A model generated the notes under the pieces. The model did no database searches and was not told the DNA's origin. It saw nothing but the letters and a program-made list of their open reading frames with translations. Positions 24,154 to 36,993 of a stretch of DNA of 64,000 nt are shown in pieces; positions within the stretch are counted from its first letter, which is position 1, and each line of letters starts with the position of its first letter. Origin of the DNA: Hemicentrotus pulcherrimus (Eukaryota; Echinodermata; Echinoidea; Camarodonta; Strongylocentrotidae). The position numbers and the translations under genes are program-made. The stretch spans positions 167,718-231,717 of the forward strand of contig BEXV01000033.1 of assembly GCA_003118195.1 (NCBI GenBank), read 5' to 3'.

Positions 24154-26198
24154 CCTGGGCACCATGTCATAAGAGGGACCATCATGTATTTACAATCAGA
24201 CCTGTATAGAAATGTCCAGCAAAGAGAGAGGTAACCAGAAATCTTTAAATCCTTGTAAATTGTGTTTTTTCACATTTTCTCACTCTGTATTTCATTCACT
24301 CATAACCCTCTCAATACCATATGAAGATACAAGATGCCAAGTATATATACCTACACTTTTTCCTTTCATTTCATCAAAGTACTTATCAAATGATACAATC
24401 TTTCTTTACCTCTAAATGAGAGTAAGTAATATTTTGAGAGTTAATCAGAACCGACATCCAATATTCCTGTATACAATCCTTGAATTTCCCCAAACAGAAC
24501 AATACTGATTTGAGAGTGATCGAACTTTGTGTAGCTAATGATATTTATTTTAAAACTATGTATAGCTATTAAGAGGTGATGCGATCCATGGAGCTTGGTA
24601 TTTCTGATGGTATGAGAAGAGAGTATCATCATCCAATGATTGAAACATCTTGAGCTAGCTAGCTAGCTGTTTGGTATGTTGTGAGGCATGTTGAGATGTA
24701 TGTAATAAACTTGATTTGATGCGAATGGAATGCATGGTATTTAGCTCCAGTGGTGATTATCTCTCAACAAGATGACTCTCTTACGAAGCCGCTTTCACAT
24801 AGGAAAATCAATCTCTATAATTCCTGTCATGGTGTGATGAGCTTCATCTAGCCATCCACTGTACTCCTATTCAAAATGTCTACACATTCTAAGAATGCCA
24901 CGTAACAAAACAACAGAAGAAATGTGATTTTCATAATTTCATCAAGAGTAACAATATCTCTGTTCAATAAATATATCAATGAATTAAGAATTGCATCGAA
25001 TTAGTTGTTTGATGTGAACAGCCTCCATACCATGGTATCTGCATTAGAGATTACTGGTTCCATGATATAAATATTTTGTTGAATTCTGGACAGTTAGATG
25101 GCTTCATTGCAGCCCTATGTAACATCAATCAAGGTGCCTAATTGACAGACACGGATATAATTGGAAGACATGATCTGCAATGATTAATTAATACCTGTTT
25201 AGAGAGTGAATATTTCTTCTTTAATAACATAATTTTGGTTAATTAGGGAAAGAACACCTCTTTTTAATCCTACTTTTTCTCAGAAATGTGGGTGGATAAA
25301 CAGACAAATAAAACAACTTATACGAAGCAATGCAATAACCAAAGAACTAGCAGCATGACATCAAAAGAAGAGCTTTACTTTGATTCAAATTATATTGCAT
25401 GAAATATTATTTTCTTAATTTTTGTATTTCAAAAAGTGAATAGCAGAAAGATATATTTTTTCTCTCTCAATATTTCGAATGTACACTCGGTACATCTATG
25501 AACTTGTGAAGGAGGCTTAAAGGTACCAATGACCTTGTGAAGCCAAGATGGCATATTTTTTGGGGAGATCAAGATGAATAAAACACAACATAGGATAGTA
25601 AAATAGACTTAAAACATGGAATTAGCAAGCAATTGTGGTTGATCCTCGCAATGCATTTCTATGAAACACACTTCACTTTTTGCCAGAAACTTAACAATTT
25701 GCTTTGAGCAAAATTCAAAAGCTCTCCTATATTTTTCAAATGTTAAAAAAGTATATTTAACCTCTTGAATACAGTATTATTATTTTTTAAAGTTGTTTTT
25801 TAACATACCATTTTCATAGAACCAAGCCAAGCTATCCTAGGCAACATTGTCAAAATCAAATTGAGCTTCAACCAGCAATAAATGATTACAAACATATGAT
25901 TGGGAATTCTATCCTTTCAACACAAACAGAAATTGAGGTTAATATACTGTCATAGGAAATGATGAATGTGAACTTAAAACAAAAGGAACTATTAAAGATG
26001 AGAGCTCGCCTTCTTGGCTGCAACATAGGTAAAAACACTAGCAAAAACAAGGCTAGGAAGAAAGTTGACTTCCGTCATCCGTAGCGCTAATGGGGCGCTT
26101 ATGATTACTTGCCTTGCCGGTAATTATCATTGTTTTCCTGGACTTGAAAATGAATTCGGAGTGAGTCAGAACTAGAATTGTGATTGCTTATTTTACAG
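24154..26198. other. AT-rich stretch without a gene
   Basis: It contains a (GCTA)n run at 24653-24668. A short CpG-bearing patch lies at 26060-26125. No gene is recognised. Confidence 0.45.
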
Positions 26199-26285
26199 GA
26201 AGCCTAACATTTACAAGACAAAGTCAAGATTCTCAAGGCTATCACTGCATGGGAAAACTACAAGTGTCAACTACAGACCTACTTA
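26199..26285 (+). other. Possible 87-bp exon (weak)
   Basis: A pyrimidine-rich acceptor (TGATTGCTTATTTTACAG) precedes the segment and a consensus donor GTAAGT follows it. Two of the three plus frames are open across all 29 codons. One of them reads SLTFTRQSQDSQGYHC, faintly like the D-x-x-x-Y-x-C end of an immunoglobulin-type domain, but the spacing is imperfect and 29 residues is too short to judge. GTAAGT words are expected many times by chance in 64 kb, and no partner exon was found. It is therefore a candidate only. Confidence 0.15.
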
Positions 26286-28493
26286 GTAAGTTACACCTAA
26301 CTTATTGCGTATTTGATTTAACCCCTTTCTTTTTTAATATGATCAAACTAAGTTGGTGTATTTACACGTATTTACCGTATGTATAGTACATTGAAAGACA
26401 AACTATATTGGCCAAAACAACATTTACATAAAGTTAAAAAATATTTAACCAACTCACTTAATCTGCTTTTCTTTTAACTGTTGCAATTAACACATTGCTT
26501 TTCATGGCTTCTTTCAACTCACTTGTTACCTATTCGAATAGGCAAATACTCTTTGAGAATGGCAAGAATACAAGATTTTTAACCGACTCGCAAAACAAAC
26601 AAAGATGTTGCTTCTGAGAACAATTATTACATAGTGAAATGGTCAAGATATGTTTGATATTTTTCATTTTTCAGAGAGAGAGAGAGAGAGAAAAGGGACA
26701 GACAGAAAGAAGAAATGTTAATGGAAATGTATTGACATACACACAGGTTTCAAAGAACATTCCATATATGTACATTATACAATATCTTAGAAATAGTATT
26801 ATGACAGAATTTATCCATTACTTCATCAGGAAAGAAAGCCTTTTGAACAGTTTTCACATCCTCTCTAGAGCTCATTTCATGAAGGGCTTCTTCTAATTGT
26901 TTTCTAGGATCATCCTAGAATAAAAGAAACTGAACCACTTCATAAGTGAATGTCTTGCTCTCAACTTGTTCCATTGAGGGCACTTGTATCATAGAAAGAG
27001 CACACAACGTATAACACAACCAACACCACTTCTACCACCAACAATCACCCACAACATCTCCAACCATTAACCATTATCCACAACATTCAATATCTCCTTT
27101 ATGTTGACTCATGACAAAAGTATGTATTCAGAGGTAGATTTTGAATAAAATCCCTAATCTAAACATCCTTTTAGAGATCAAAGTTTAACTACGCTGGTTC
27201 ATCTAGAGCTACCTCTGTTCAATCCTAATGATCAGTCTATATCACTTTCATTTTTCTGGTTTCTGAGAACCCATTTTGTGGTTAAGTGTTGTTCTATTAA
27301 CACAAAGAATTCAATTATAGGGATTCTTTTATCATCTGCACTTAATTTCTTACTAAAATGAAATCTTCTAAATTAGGTCAACCATCATGAAATCACCCAA
27401 TTCAACTCATCTCCAACTCCATAGAAATCATTCCTGTACAAAAATTTATAATCAACAACCACACATTGTATTTCAGTTAACAAAGAACTAATTATCTGTT
27501 GGAACGTAATATACTTTAACACAGAGGTAATGCATTTCTGGCTTTGAACAGATATAATCAAATTAAATTATTAAAAGGAAAATTTTTTCTAACTGAAAAT
27601 TAGTTTTATGCATGGGTCATTGTTTTCTGACATATTGAAAACATTCATTCAGAAACAAATCATCAGACAATCTCAGATTAAATTAAAGCTTGAAATGAGA
27701 AGTGAAACTAAAGATATACAGTGATCAAACTGGGTGTTTTTTCTTCCTAGTACATGTATCTTTGTTTTTCCAAATGTTGATAGTGATTCTCTCTCTCTCT
27801 TGTGTTTTGAAAACTGATTAAAAGAAAACATGTGAAATGATATGCGAATGTGTTATGTTTAGTTCAGCATATCATATGTATCCAAAACTTACAGTTATTG
27901 ACCAAAATAATATCTCAACTCATAAATCTATTTCGCGAAGTTTAAGAAAGCAAGTTTGCTTTTAAAACTGTGCAATCTGCATTAATGATTGTTCAATAAT
28001 TGAATTCAGTTTGAAGGAAAAAACAACTTTGAAATCAATACCATCATGTAACAGCAAAATCTAACAATACAAATTTCTCCTTCTTCTAATTTTCCTCTCT
28101 AAATGAGGAAAGTCTTAAATGAATTTTGTTCTCCACATTAATCAAATTAGTTCTGTACCCTCTTTGCAATGATTTTTATTTTAATTCTTAGAGCACAGTT
28201 GATCATGGAATAATGGTCACCATACATGATGAAACAAAGCAAATTGATTGTGAAAATGTAGAAATCAAAGGCAGAGTAAAAGGAATAAAGACATGCAGGA
28301 AAAGAAAAAACTGAAAATCCAAGACAATCTGAATATCCTAGCCTATAAGAGAGACTGGTAAGATCCTTCTAGCTACGGTATATGGCAATCAGCTTTCAAT
28401 TGGAAAGAGAGTGAACTTGTCTTTTCTTCAGATGATTTTCTGCTTCAAGATCTCTCTATCCTATTGGAGAAAGATTCAAGGAAGGAAGGGCAA
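26286..28493. other. AT-rich stretch without a gene
   Basis: A short GA run near 26674-26692. Otherwise no gene, RNA or transposon structure is recognised. Confidence 0.45.
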
Positions 28494-28499
28494 AGAGAG

Positions 28500-28536
<37 letters not shown>

Positions 28537-28541
28537 AGAGA
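28494..28541. repeat. (GA)n microsatellite
   Basis: Mostly GA dinucleotides with one AA interruption. More GA-rich sequence follows at 28690-28805. Confidence 0.9.
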
Positions 28542-29380
28542 ACGATCAAGTGAGGAGCGAAAGAGTGATGTTCACAGGCCATGCACTTGTCGCGGGGAAG
28601 AGCAGCTCTGTTGACACATCCAACAAGCACGCTGACAAACCCCGGCATGTAACCTAACAGACCTGAATGAGACTATGCTTCTACGCACACTGTGCAAGCT
28701 CAGAGAGACGGAGAGGTAGGAGAAAGAATTACTCAAGGGGAGATGACCAAGAGGGGAAAAAAGAGGGGGTAGTGGGTGGAAGGAGAGAGAGGGAGAGAGA
28801 AAGAGCGAGGCTATAGAAATCTGCGGTTGGTCTATTCACAGTGGATCTCACATTTCTTTACAACTAGCTACCTTTCACTGCGGGTTCAAGTCTAACTTTC
28901 TACCTCACCTTGATATTGCTAAAGCAATGATTATCCAACACGGCCTGCTGGTCTCCACCGATACAACTCCGCTATGTCAAAACTTTTTTCCAGATAAAAT
29001 TTTCCTCGAATTGTTGTGATTTGTTTGGATACTTCACACTGTAAGGTAGGTATTCCAATAGTTTGTTAAGTCCATTTGATAGTGAAAGCAATGTAAAGAA
29101 AGTTGTTATCTCCACAATAAGTTGAATGCTATCAGATGGCTCGTAGCACGCAATCACTTCACTCGTAGCCACCTCCTAAGGCAGGGTTACAGCCATACAC
29201 ACGCTGCAAACTTGAGCGGCTCAAAAAGTTGATGGGAAATACGAGGCGAGCCGAGAATTGACAAAGGAGAGCGCCAGAGAAAGAGAGAAAAAACACTAGG
29301 ACTTCTCTCGTGCAGAGATAAAGAACCAATCCACACTGAAATTGAGTTCCCCAATTGGCTAGGTCATAATTGCACTGGCA

Positions 29381-29398
29381 TGTATGTATGTATGTATA
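29381..29398. repeat. (TGTA)n microsatellite
   Basis: About four and a half TGTA units just before the CCAAT-paired block. Confidence 0.85.
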
Positions 29399-29399
29399 T

Positions 29400-29700
29400 A
29401 CACAGACACTCGGCAAGTCGGCCTATTCCCCCCTGCGGATTGTTGTGTCCTATTGGTCGCCCAATCAGCGACAAAAACTGGCGAGCTTATAATTACAGGG
29501 ACTCCTGGTATGTGCAGTAATGGTAGCACTGACTGGCCAAGACTAAAGCAGAATGAAACGAGGTCAAGGGCGTCTAATTTATGCAGCCAGTCTCTCATAT
29601 TTGCACTCATTCTAGACGTGATTGGATGGCTGCAGTATGACTTCAGCCTCAATCTTAGCTTTTTTTCTCTCTCTCTCTTTTTCTTAGTACATAGGGACAG
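29400..29700. promoter_or_regulatory. CCAAT-paired candidate regulatory block
   Basis: ATTGG at 29452-29456 and CCAAT at 29461-29465 form an inverted pair with a 4-bp spacer. A further ATTGG lies near 29621 and a CAATTGG at 29352. The block is richer in CpG than its surroundings. Frames of 108 codons (plus) and 129 codons (minus) overlap it but show no family signature. NF-Y binds CCAAT in animal promoters and enhancers (established). A promoter or enhancer here is inference. Confidence 0.3.
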
Positions 29701-29719
29701 GTTGAGATAGTCACTTTCA

Positions 29720-32700
29720 AGGGAACCAATTAGCATTAGTTTAGGCAAGAAAACTTGTCTCCTAGCTCGATATCTCTGCTCGGTTTCTCTCTCTTAGAGG
29801 TATGATATTGCACCCTGATTTGTTCTAGGGGACTTGAGCAGACAGTTTACATCAAACTTTTTAATATTTCAATCATTAATATCATTAATTTATTTCACTG
29901 GGTGTTATTCTTTTCTGGATTTACATTTATATTCTGAAAATGATCTCCCTCACTTGAGCCAAGTTTGTTCTTCTTTTCTTTAATATGAACCTTGGTTCAG
30001 AATTAGATACCAAAACATCCTTTTGTTTTAAGAATGTGAAAAATACTTCACAAAAATATGACATTTAGTTTCACAAAATATCTTTCTTCTTTTTCTTTTT
30101 TCACACATATTCCTACATTGAACTTCATTAAAAATCTTGTTAATAATTTTTTCCTTTATTTCATAATCTTTATTCCTCTAACATTTACAAATCTCCTTTT
30201 TGTCTTGTTTATATTTCTCTCTGTTACACACAGGGTTACTAATCAATCTCTTCATACTTAATAAAGCTCTATCCATAATGTTTTGTTTAGTTTTTTGGGG
30301 TTAAAACTCTCTCTTTCTCTCTCCCTCTTTCTTTTTAATACCCAATCCCTCTCTCTCCTCCTAATTCTATCACTCTCATCAAATCAACTTTTGTAACTGA
30401 TGTTCAGTACTACATGTACAAAACAAATACTTGGTTTTCCATCTAGATATACTGGTAGTCTCTTCTTTTCTTTTTACACGATTTGACTGAAAGAGTTCAG
30501 TCCTTCTACTACTGATACATAGACCAGAATAGTTTCTGGTTAGAATCAAAAGGACTTAAAACTAAACTTGATCCATGATCCAGGCTTGAAGCTCCAATCT
30601 AACATTACAAACTACATTGTCCCGGTCAGTGTCAGTCAAACCTTGGTAGTATTATCCATGGACTACCATTACCTATCTGTTTTTACTTTTATCTTCTCTA
30701 TCCATCCCACCAAGCTACTAAACTATCACATCTCTTTAGATACATCCCCCCCCCCTCCATAGAAAGGTCATCAATAGAGAAAAGAAAGAAAGAAAACAAC
30801 CTGTTTAAATGTGTTTAATTAGACATGACCTTGTAGAGAATAGGCGATGGCTGAGCCTCAGGTCTACTCTATTACATGATCCCTAAATCTAGCGGCTTCA
30901 ACCCTACACCCCTCATATAACACCCCTGCTACCCTCATTAGCATTTTGGGTAATCTTCTGAAAAATATGGTAGCAGCTACGTGACTCCACGTTTTAATTC
31001 TGCCCTCTCATATACTCCCCCCTAGCCGAGGTTTTGGTGCAGGGTGGCAGGCTTATGATGGGTATAACTTGCAGCATAACACGCTGCATGTTTATCTAAA
31101 CTACATATCATAAAGGCACCAGAATTACTGACATGCCCCATCATAATTACTTACAAATACAACGAATTTCTCAAAAATAATAGGATAACCTTGATTATAG
31201 TCTTTTTGTTTTTCTCTAGTAAACGTTATTTAATCTATTCCACAATCTCCTCATGCACAGTGTATTGATCTGTAATTATCAAAGCACCTTAAAAAATGCT
31301 AAGATATGCCAGGGAGCAAACATCTTTCCACATTACCAATGAAATATTTCAGAAAAGATTATAAGAATTAAATGAGCACCTGCAAAACTTTTGAAAAAGT
31401 CAAAAGGCATTAACCTCATGTCATCGAAATCTCGATAACGTTGCATTTATCACGTAAAAGCAGGTATTTTTACTACAATATTCATCAAGATGTTAAAGAT
31501 TGCTTCCGAGCACAGTGAGCCTGAGGTAGCATTGTTTCCCCACACTCTTGTGTATTAGTAATGAATAAATCTTTCCTTCCATCCATTTCTGTAATGGAAT
31601 GTCCATTCGTTAAGAAGTCATTAGCAACACCTTCCTGCGCACTATAGGGAGCTGCACTGTCTAATCCTTGTTCAATTAACGCTCCTCCAATTGGCAGCTC
31701 CTCATTTACATACAACTGTCCCTTTATCCAAACAGAGCTAGGCTAGCCTGAGGCAGAGAGTGGTAGGGCTAATTACTAGGCAGCTACAATTTCATAATCT
31801 TGTTTGCTTTTTCTCCTTGGCTCTGACCTTATGAGGTCAAATCAAAATGGCTCCCTTGATGAGGACGGCTAAAAGAATGTTGAGAAGGAATTGAGTTTAG
31901 CAAGAAAATCTCTTATAATTGGCATGTGGTTTCTTCCCTGCTTTCAACAATAAAAGCTCTTTTGTGAGCAAGTTCATGCAGTTTCATTACCGATTTTAAA
32001 GCTCATCTAAAATCCGTGTCATAAGGTCCTTAAGAAATTCTATGCCAAGAAAAATACTGAAAATCTTAGAGTAACTCCAAAATCTGTCCTATCTCACAAA
32101 TTCCAACATACATGTAACTTGTGAGATTTTTCTGCAGATATGAGATCTGATTATGGAGTCCAGTCCTTCGCATCAATTCTCTACACAATTCCTATTTTTC
32201 ATAATTTCTGATTCAGAATGCGGTAACTAGTACATCAAGGCTTCTGCAATTTCAGCAAAAATCAATGTTTTTGGTATGCAGTATTTAGGGGATTGTTTTA
32301 CACAGCCATACAATACAAGGAGAAATGGCGCAAGGCAACATCAAGCTAGCACCACTAATAAAAAAAAACAGAAAGAGAAAACCAACCCAACTACGCCAAA
32401 GACAAAAATCGAAGATGTGTTTCTATCTAGGCCAATTATGCCCAGACTTTTTGACTTTTTCCAGAGCACAATTATTTGAAGAGAAAATCTCCTCTTTTCT
32501 CTTCTCATGGATGAGAGCCATCCCTCACTGTGTTTCTTACCATCAATTGAATAAAATGAATTTGAGCAATGACTGATGAGACTGTTAGCTTTACTAAAGC
32601 AAGAAATGTATCAGGTGAAGCACTCTTTGGTCTGCTCCTTCAACTTTCCATATTTGGTGATTCCCAGACCCAATCACAGCTTGATTTCAAGACTTGATTG

Positions 32701-35102
32701 CACTACACAGTGTCTCATCAAAAAGAATACATACCACTCAGGAACAAACACCATGAATCAAATATAGCAAGTATTACACATTGTAAACATAGCAATTCTA
32801 CAGATTTTCTGTGCATATGGGCCTTCTCATATATATTTAAGTCAATTACAGCAGCTTATTCCCTTGATAATCATATTTTATTTCACCTTATAAACTCATA
32901 ACTTATTTTCTTGGTATCCACATCCCATCCCTGTCTCTCTCGCTCTCTATCCTCCCGCTGTATTTATCCCTTGACCCCTTGCAGCTCGTTCCTCCTCATA
33001 TCGGGGTCAGCGGGTCACTTTTTGCCTCAGAAATTGAATAACAATTGATTACGCAGCCCGCCCGCCCGAGTCTTCCTCTCCGATGGCAGAAACGCTGAAT
33101 TTTGAATCAATTCCAAGCCAGGATCCAGTAATGAGACATAACTGTATGAATCATAGTACGGTGTTTGTCATGGATTGCACCAATGTCTTAAACCTACAAA
33201 ACATCAAGTTTCTGTTTGGATTTCTATTGCTTCAAATGTCCTTAAACCTCAACTTCTTTTCCTTCCACTATAAATTCATTGGTCTGTCAGTTGCATAGCA
33301 ATCTTCTCTCTTCTTATACAATATTTCTCCTGTTTTGTAGCCACTAAAAGGACAAGAATAAATAATGTTTCTAACCTCCTTTGCTGCTCCTACACTGTAA
33401 ATATATGACTAACTTCCAGTAAAGAAGTCTTTACCTTACATTTTCTCGTAACAGGGAAAATAAAAATCAGTTTAATGGTATTTCTCGTAGTTTTGTATTG
33501 TCAAGGCACATTTGTGTAAATCGTGAAATCTTGCAGTATACTTCAGTCTCTTAGTATTGATATGTGCTGGTATTTAAGAATGATTAAATATATTTCAAAT
33601 AACCTTCTCTAGATCTATGTATTATTCTTATTCTTATACTTAAACTTTTTTTCCCAGTGAAAAATGAGCCATGCAGGAATACCACATTTTGTAATGACAA
33701 AGCCGAATACCTCTAAAACATTTGATTCTTATATGCAATGCTCTTAAATAAAATAATAACCTTTTCATGATTATACTATAAAGCCTGCCTGGTTATGTTA
33801 TGGATATATCAAAAGAAAGATTAGATGTAGGCCATAGAGTTATTACAAACTAGAGTCAGATAAAATAGCAATATAAATCAAGATTAAGGGTTTACATCCC
33901 AACTTGCATACCCAGCATCTCTCTAATACCAATGTTTAGTTACTGTTTACTAATTACTCCTAGTTATTAAGTTTATTATGTACAAAATGAACTATTCTAC
34001 CACGAACATAATTGAAATAATTTTCCACAATATTTGTGGAACCTATACAGGTTTTGAAACTAGCTTCTCATATACATCTTATATCAAAATCTTTAAATGA
34101 ATCAAAGATGAAATGTCAAAAAATGTTAGTCCTGTTGAGAATTGTGCAGTGCCATGCGATCAAACGAGATGAACCACTGAAGAAGCATTTCAAAAAAATA
34201 CATGTCAATTTGATCCAACTACTATCTATTTTCAATTAATCTTGGCCTATTCATCTCTCATGTTCTTCCAACATGAATGCAATGTGAACGCTACCATCGC
34301 TATGACCCTCAAGCTCTCATGGTAACACAAGACGTTTAGTTGCTAGCAGGGTCTGATGCTGAGAGGAAAGACTGGTAAGAGACTGGTGCGCTACCACCAA
34401 AGCTTCTTTACCCCTCGGGTATGACTACATCCATCATCACATCTCAAGCCTAGAGCAAGTAAGAACATTCTCACTAGTCTGCCATGTGTCAAGTTCAGGC
34501 TAAGATCTTGGAAACCAAACCAGAGGAGTGTTTCACAAAGACTAAGATCGACTTTCAGTTGGACTTTTATATGGCAGGCCGTTCATGCCACTGTTTGCTC
34601 TCACCATTTACTGGCATTTGTCTCTCATTTAATTTAGATTAATTTGTTAAACCGTTTCTGTGTAATATTCTTTTAGTCCACCATTCTTTCTCTCTATGGA
34701 TCATCTTTTCTTCAAGCTTTTCTTTTATTCCCCATGTTGCTTCTTTGTTTTACATCTCCCTTTGTTAACCCTAGCTCCACTCTTACCTAAAAACCAGACA
34801 AGACTGGACAGAGACAGTGAGAGAGTAAAGGATATAATAGCTAGTAAGTCTAGTGCTAATATCCTATACTATTTCCCATCTTTCATATCAAGATGGCAGG
34901 TTTTGAAGAATATAGTTGTAGCCGAGCTTAACTTAATTGCGCTGATTACCAAACCGACAACTGCCACCACATTGGATCCCAAGATGCAGCTCACACTTGA
35001 CGATGGTGACACAGGCAAATGTTGTTTTATCAAGCCAGAACACAGCCCCAAGGTTTAATTTACTTCATGCCCTGGAATAAACTTATAGAATGACCACTGA
35101 AG
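29720..35102. other. Long AT-rich stretch without a gene
   Basis: No gene recognised. There are pyrimidine-rich low-complexity patches at 30305-30360 and a short C run near 30747-30754. A repeat-poor block at 31570-31735 has a regulatory-like texture. A 120-codon plus frame at 34696-35058 has no recognisable motif. Confidence 0.45.
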
Positions 35103-35310
35103 AGAGATAGATAAAAAGAGAGAGACATAGAGAGATAGATAAAATGAGAGAGACATAGAGAGATAGATAAAAAGAGAGACATAGAGAGATAGATAAAAAG
35201 AGAGAGACATAGAGAGATAGATAAAAAGAGAGAGACATAGAGAGATAGATAAAAAGAGAGAGACATAGAGAGATAGATAAAAAGAGAGAGAGACATAGAG
35301 AGAGAGAGAT
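35103..35310. repeat. 28-bp purine-rich minisatellite, about 7 copies
   Basis: Units starting AGATAGATAAAAAGAG follow each other at 35105, 35133, 35161, 35187, 35215, 35243 and 35271. Most are 28 bp, one is 26 bp and the last about 30 bp, the length differences being whole AG steps. The minus strand stays open through it and yields a long Ser/Leu/Tyr-rich frame, which is a repeat artefact, not a gene. Confidence 0.9.
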
Positions 35311-35452
35311 AAAGAGAGACAGATGGAGACAGATGAAGAGAGAGACAGAGATGGAGAGAGAGACAGAGAGAGAGAAAGACGGAAAGAGACAGAAACAGAG
35401 AGAGACGGAGAAAGAAAGAGACAGAGAAAGAAAGACACAGAGAAACAGAAGG
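35311..35452. repeat. (GAGACA)-type purine tract
   Basis: Irregular GAGACAGA/AAAGAGAC words continue the purine bias of the adjacent minisatellite. Plus-strand frames here are Arg/Glu/Thr-rich low-complexity artefacts. Confidence 0.8.
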
Positions 35453-36399
35453 GGCAGGAAATGTGTCTTCTTAAGATTTTACATCCAGTGTCCCTTTTTA
35501 TTTTCATCATGCCTGTTGCTATCTCTGCAGCACACTTCTGCCACAAGCTCAATGATTTTTGAAATATTATGTTCTTGAATTTAACAATAACAAACAAAGC
35601 CATTGTTAGGAAAAATAAGCTATTACCTCTTGCTTGTTGTACAAATACATTACTTTTCATTAGACATCTGCTGACAATGGAATCGTCTAATTTTCTGAAT
35701 TGACTGCAAATTGTAAAATGAATTTCTGGGCTCTCAACATGCCTGAAACATGTACTCCAGTGAATCACTCCATTTCTGAGCAAAGTTTCAGTTTGTTACA
35801 CAACATCATACAGCATTAGGGAAATTGAAAATAACAGTTCAATAAATGACCTCTACAACACATGACAAGTGTTACTCTGATTGAGAGCAAGGTTGTCACA
35901 CAACTCATCTTTTATTCTTTCTCATCCAATTTCTCACAAAGTAACTCAGAAAAATGATGGCCACATATTTCTGCAATGAAACTACTCTCATTAGATCAGA
36001 AGGTATTATGAATTAATCTTCTCTGAATGTTTTTATCATCATTTGATGAAGAAAATATGAAAGCTTACCTTCTTATTTAGACTTTAAACAAGAGACGTCA
36101 AGCTTCACAGAACCATATCTTTCCTTCCAACACATCAATGTAATGTCACAGCCAAGAAAGATACATAACAAGAGTAAAATTGAGACTATTTTATAAACAT
36201 TAATCTTGAGAGTCAAGATTCTAGTCATTCTCAAATGCAAGGAAGGTGAAGTAGGAGAATTAATTGAATTATGGTACTTGCAACATATTCACCCTAGGTT
36301 TGTAATTGCTACAAGGTTTGAACATACCAGTGTGGGGTAAAAAGAATTAGATTTACTCTCATGTAAGAGGAAGGAAAATGGAGACTGAGGAGAGATTTC
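35453..36399. other. Non-coding stretch without recognised features
   Basis: AT-rich, apparently single-copy. No gene or repeat seen. Confidence 0.45.
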
Positions 36400-36660
36400 A
36401 GAAAAGTGCATAAAGCCCCCTCCTACAACCACGCCGTTGTTGATGCTCCTTCTTTTTTGCCTGGTGCACGTTAATGAACGACATTTATGCAGCGATGCTG
36501 AGCGAGAAAGGTGATAGAGTAAACACGCCGATGGGCGATAACTCTCGGGCCAGATGCGTGTAGCCAAGTTACCGACTTCATTAACTTGAAACATTACAAA
36601 AACCCAAATTGGCAAATCACATTAAAGAGAAGCCTCGCGTCAACAGACAACCAGGTCGGC
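36400..36660. promoter_or_regulatory. CpG-bearing candidate regulatory block
   Basis: It contains many CpG steps (for example in CACGCCG, GCGATG, GGGCGATAACTCTCGGG) in an AT-rich neighbourhood, plus TTAATGAACG and GTTAATG words. A 108-codon minus frame overlaps with no family resemblance. CpG retention can mark unmethylated regulatory DNA. That is inference. Confidence 0.25.
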
Positions 36661-36963
36661 CGAGCATGATTCGGTACGAGTTACAAGTAAAGTGGGAAGG
36701 GAAGGGATTGGTAGAACGGCTGTCATCTCAACTCAACCAAACTATTAAATAAGAATATTACAGACCTATTTTGTAGCAATAGTTTTATTATTAGAAATTG
36801 TTCAAATAACTTATAAGAAGAAATCTGAAAGGGCCTTGTCATAATCAACTAGTTCATATGTGTAGAGGACCTTAGTATTGAACCCCTTCCCCAATCCACC
36901 TGCTGGCCTGATCCTTCTCTACCGGTCTCACCTACATACCAGTCTTACCTAGAGGGCTCCATA

Positions 36964-36993
36964 CACCCCCCCCCTCCCTCTCTCTCTCTCTCT
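36964..36993. repeat. Poly-C/(CT)n tract
   Basis: A C run passes into CT dinucleotides. Confidence 0.85.

Noticed and set aside
29359..29748. 129-codon minus frame overlapping a 108-codon plus frame
   Set aside because: Overlapping frames on both strands in more GC-rich DNA are expected by chance. No motif or splice structure supports either.
34696..35058. 120-codon plus frame
   Set aside because: Hydrophobic start followed by unremarkable sequence, with no family resemblance and no splice support.
35055..35783. Longest open frame in the window, 242 codons on the minus strand
   Set aside because: Most of it is the translation of the purine minisatellite (Ser/Leu/Tyr-rich repeats). No domain is recognisable.
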